From JADJOY01 sp046331705 [NCBI: bacterium] (GTDB taxonomy: Bacteria; JADJOY01): a stretch of DNA of 64,000 bases. The translations under genes and the position numbers were made by a program. The notes below the pieces were generated by a model. That model saw nothing but the letters and a program-made list of their open reading frames with translations. It searched no databases and was not told where the DNA came from. Location: positions 124,001 to 188,000 of the forward strand of contig JAXLQJ010000006.1 in NCBI GenBank assembly GCA_046331705.1, in the 5' to 3' direction. Of the stretch, positions 62,504 to 64,000 are shown in pieces. The first letter of the stretch is position 1, and each line of letters starts with the position of its first letter.

Positions 62504-64000
62504 GCGACGCCGCCTTCGATTACGTCGTCGTGGGCGGCGGCTCGGCCGGCTCGATGGCGGGCGCCGAGCTGGCGCGCGATCCCGCCGTGCGCGTGCTGGT
62601 GCTCGAGGCCGGCGACGCCGCCGAGCGCAACCCGGAGACGCTGCGCGCCGACGGCTACCAGCAGGCGTTCCTGAACGAACGGCTGATGTGGGACCGCTTC
62701 ACGCCGCCGCAGCCGGGGCTCGGCGGCCATCGGGTGTTCGTCGGCACCGGCCGCGGCATGGGCGGCAGCGGCTCGATCAACGCGATGGTGTACACGCGCG
62801 GCGCCGCGCACGACTACGACTCGTGGGGCGTGCCCGGCTGGGCTTGGCGCGACGTGGCGCCCGTCTTCGAGGAGATCGAGCGCACGCTCACGCCGTCGCG
62901 CCGCGAGCCGACCCAGTTCACCGAGGCGTGCATCGCGGCCGCCGAGGCACAGGGCTTCCGTCGCAAGGAGGACCTGAACGACGGCGCGCTCGCCGGCTGC
63001 CTCGGCTACGAGTGGATGAACTACCGCGGCAACGAGCGGCGCAGCTCGTACGTCGCGTTTCTCAAGCCGCGGCTCGAGCAGCCGAACCTGCGCGTCGAGA
63101 CCGGCGCCGTCGTGAATCGAATCGTGTTCGACGGCGCGCGCCGCGCGATCGCCGTGGAAGCCGAGGTCGCGGGCGCGCCGCGACGGTTCGCGCTCACCGT
63201 CGGCGCGGGCGAGGTGATCGTGGCGGCGGGTGCGCTGGAGACGCCGCGCATCGTGGAGCGCTCCGGCGTGGGGCGCGGCCACGAGCTGCGCGCCCACGGC
63301 ATCGCCGAGGTCGCGAGCGCGCCGGGCGTGGGCGAGAACCTCCACGATCACCCCAACGTGCCGCTGTTCGTGTGGGGACGGCGTCCCACCGACTGCAAGT
63401 ACGTCCAGCTCTACGGCTTCCATCGCGCCAACCCCGAGGCCGCGTTACCCGCCGGCGAGGCCGACAGCTGTTTCGTCTTCTACACGGCGCGATCCTCGAT
63501 CCGCGAGGCCGCCGTGAAGCTCGGCCCCACCAAGGTGCTGCCGCCGGCGCTGTTCGCGAAGCGGTGGGCGCGCGGCGCGCTGCGCGGCGTGATCGGCGTG
63601 GCCATGGCGAGCCCGCCGGCGCGCTACGTGCTCGAGCGCATGTACGGGATCATCGTGATCCTCGGGAAGCCCGAGAGTCGCGGCAGCGTGCGGCTCTCGT
63701 CGGCGGACCCGCGTGCGCCCGGGATCGTGGATCCCGCGTATCTCTCGGCGCCGCGCGACCTCGACACGCTGGTGCGCGGCGTCGAGTGGGCGCGGCGGAT
63801 CGTCGCGACCGAGCCGCTGGCGCAATGGGGATCGCGTCCGTTGAGCGGCGCGGCGCGCAGCTCCGAGCGCGCTCGGCTGGAAGCGTTCGTCCGCGCCAAC
63901 CTCATCACCACCTACCATTTCGCGGGCAGCTGCCGGATGGGCGCCGACGCCGCGAGCGTCGCGGACGAGCGGCTGCGCCTGCGGGGCGTGACCGGTGTGC
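62500..64000 (+). CDS. GMC family oxidoreductase (choline dehydrogenase/cholesterol-oxidase-like), 3' end cut by window
   Basis: 500 codons are present and the gene runs off the window. The flavin-binding start is FDYVVVGGGSAGSMAGAEL, followed by VLVLEAGD, GRGMGGSGSINAM, GALETPRIVERSG and the C-terminal HFAGSCRMG with the catalytic His. GMC enzymes oxidise alcohols with FAD; the sub-type with this length acts on choline, long-chain alcohols, sugars or sterols. The length so far fits the 510-560 residues of choline dehydrogenase, so little is missing. The start overlaps the SDR stop, so translation is coupled and a shared substrate, such as a hydroxylated lipid, is likely. Confidence 0.93.
   Translation, partial: MSDAAFDYVVVGGGSAGSMAGAELARDPAVRVLVLEAGDAAERNPETLRADGYQQAFLNERLMWDRFTPPQPGLGGHRVFVGTGRGMGGSGSINAMVYTRGAAHDYDSWGVPGWAWRDVAPVFEEIERTLTPSRREPTQFTEACIAAAEAQGFRRKEDLNDGALAGCLGYEWMNYRGNERRSSYVAFLKPRLEQPNLRVETGAVVNRIVFDGARRAIAVEAEVAGAPRRFALTVGAGEVIVAAGALETPRIVERSGVGRGHELRAHGIAEVASAPGVGENLHDHPNVPLFVWGRRPTDCKYVQLYGFHRANPEAALPAGEADSCFVFYTARSSIREAAVKLGPTKVLPPALFAKRWARGALRGVIGVAMASPPARYVLERMYGIIVILGKPESRGSVRLSSADPRAPGIVDPAYLSAPRDLDTLVRGVEWARRIVATEPLAQWGSRPLSGAARSSERARLEAFVRANLITTYHFAGSCRMGADAASVADERLRLRGVTGV

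Overview
The window is a 64 kb stretch of ordinary-looking bacterial chromosome, very GC-rich (about 70 percent by eye) and densely coding: 53 protein genes were called and no rRNA, tRNA, CRISPR array, phage or insertion sequence was seen. The mix of genes (many lipoproteins, PKD and M23 secreted proteins, a complete [4Fe-4S]-type PurF, a bacterial Rsm22-like methyltransferase, a secreted protease with a Gly-rich/Cys/hydrophobic/Arg tail resembling MYXO-CTERM, acyl-CoA dehydrogenase with a fused-type kinase partner, steroid-type SDRs) suggests a Gram-negative lineage of the old Deltaproteobacteria (Myxococcota, Binatota or a neighbour). That placement is an inference from gene content and composition, not from a marker tree.

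Layout. 1-10.7 kb (minus strand): a phosphotransferase/acyl-CoA dehydrogenase couple, a histidine phosphatase, an M23 endopeptidase lipoprotein, a secreted protein with an FExG...W tail, two tandem paralogous clan GH-A glycosidase-like lipoproteins, a VKOR protein fused to three thioredoxin folds, and a secreted PHB-depolymerase-type esterase. 10.9-15.5 kb: an OprO/P-type porin converging on a beta-propeller phosphoesterase, then an MddA/NnrU-like membrane methyltransferase. 15.6-20.9 kb (plus): a degenerate cupredoxin lipoprotein, a cupredoxin with a complete type-1 copper set, a hybrid histidine kinase, a small membrane protein and a His-tailed SlyD-like isomerase. 20.9-24.8 kb: aldo-keto reductase diverging from a fatty acid desaturase operon, and a TlpA-like thioredoxin.

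25-43.4 kb is the housekeeping core, all plus strand except one PKD lipoprotein: rpsO, pnp, dut, two methyltransferases, then purB-purS-purQ-purL with 4-base start/stop overlaps, purF with its own promoter and a co-translated lipoprotein, a deazaflavin-nitroreductase-family protein, and a MoxR ATPase/VWA/beta-rich protein operon.

43.5-53.7 kb carries secreted and regulatory genes: a large secreted protein with another FExG...W tail, a PHP-domain lipoprotein, a GH31 lipoprotein, a Nudix hydrolase, a protease of subtilisin/sedolisin type with Glu in place of the catalytic His, and an SDR-MerR operon whose promoter has a textbook MerR-type dyad in its spacer. 53.8-64 kb: a sterol-desaturase-family enzyme divergent from a GNAT-ATPase operon around a 43-bp nested palindrome, an SH3/M48 protease operon, and a TetR-SDR-GMC oxidoreductase operon that runs off the end.

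Promoters can be read by eye in several places as TTGACN (or a near match), 17-18 bp, then TAnnnT or a near match. Four of them place the predicted transcription start on the start codon, so leaderless mRNAs are likely to be common in this organism. The most unusual items are the MerR operator, the 43-bp palindrome, the paired cupredoxins with their sensor kinase, the VKOR-triple-thioredoxin fusion, and the two families of C-terminal protein tails.
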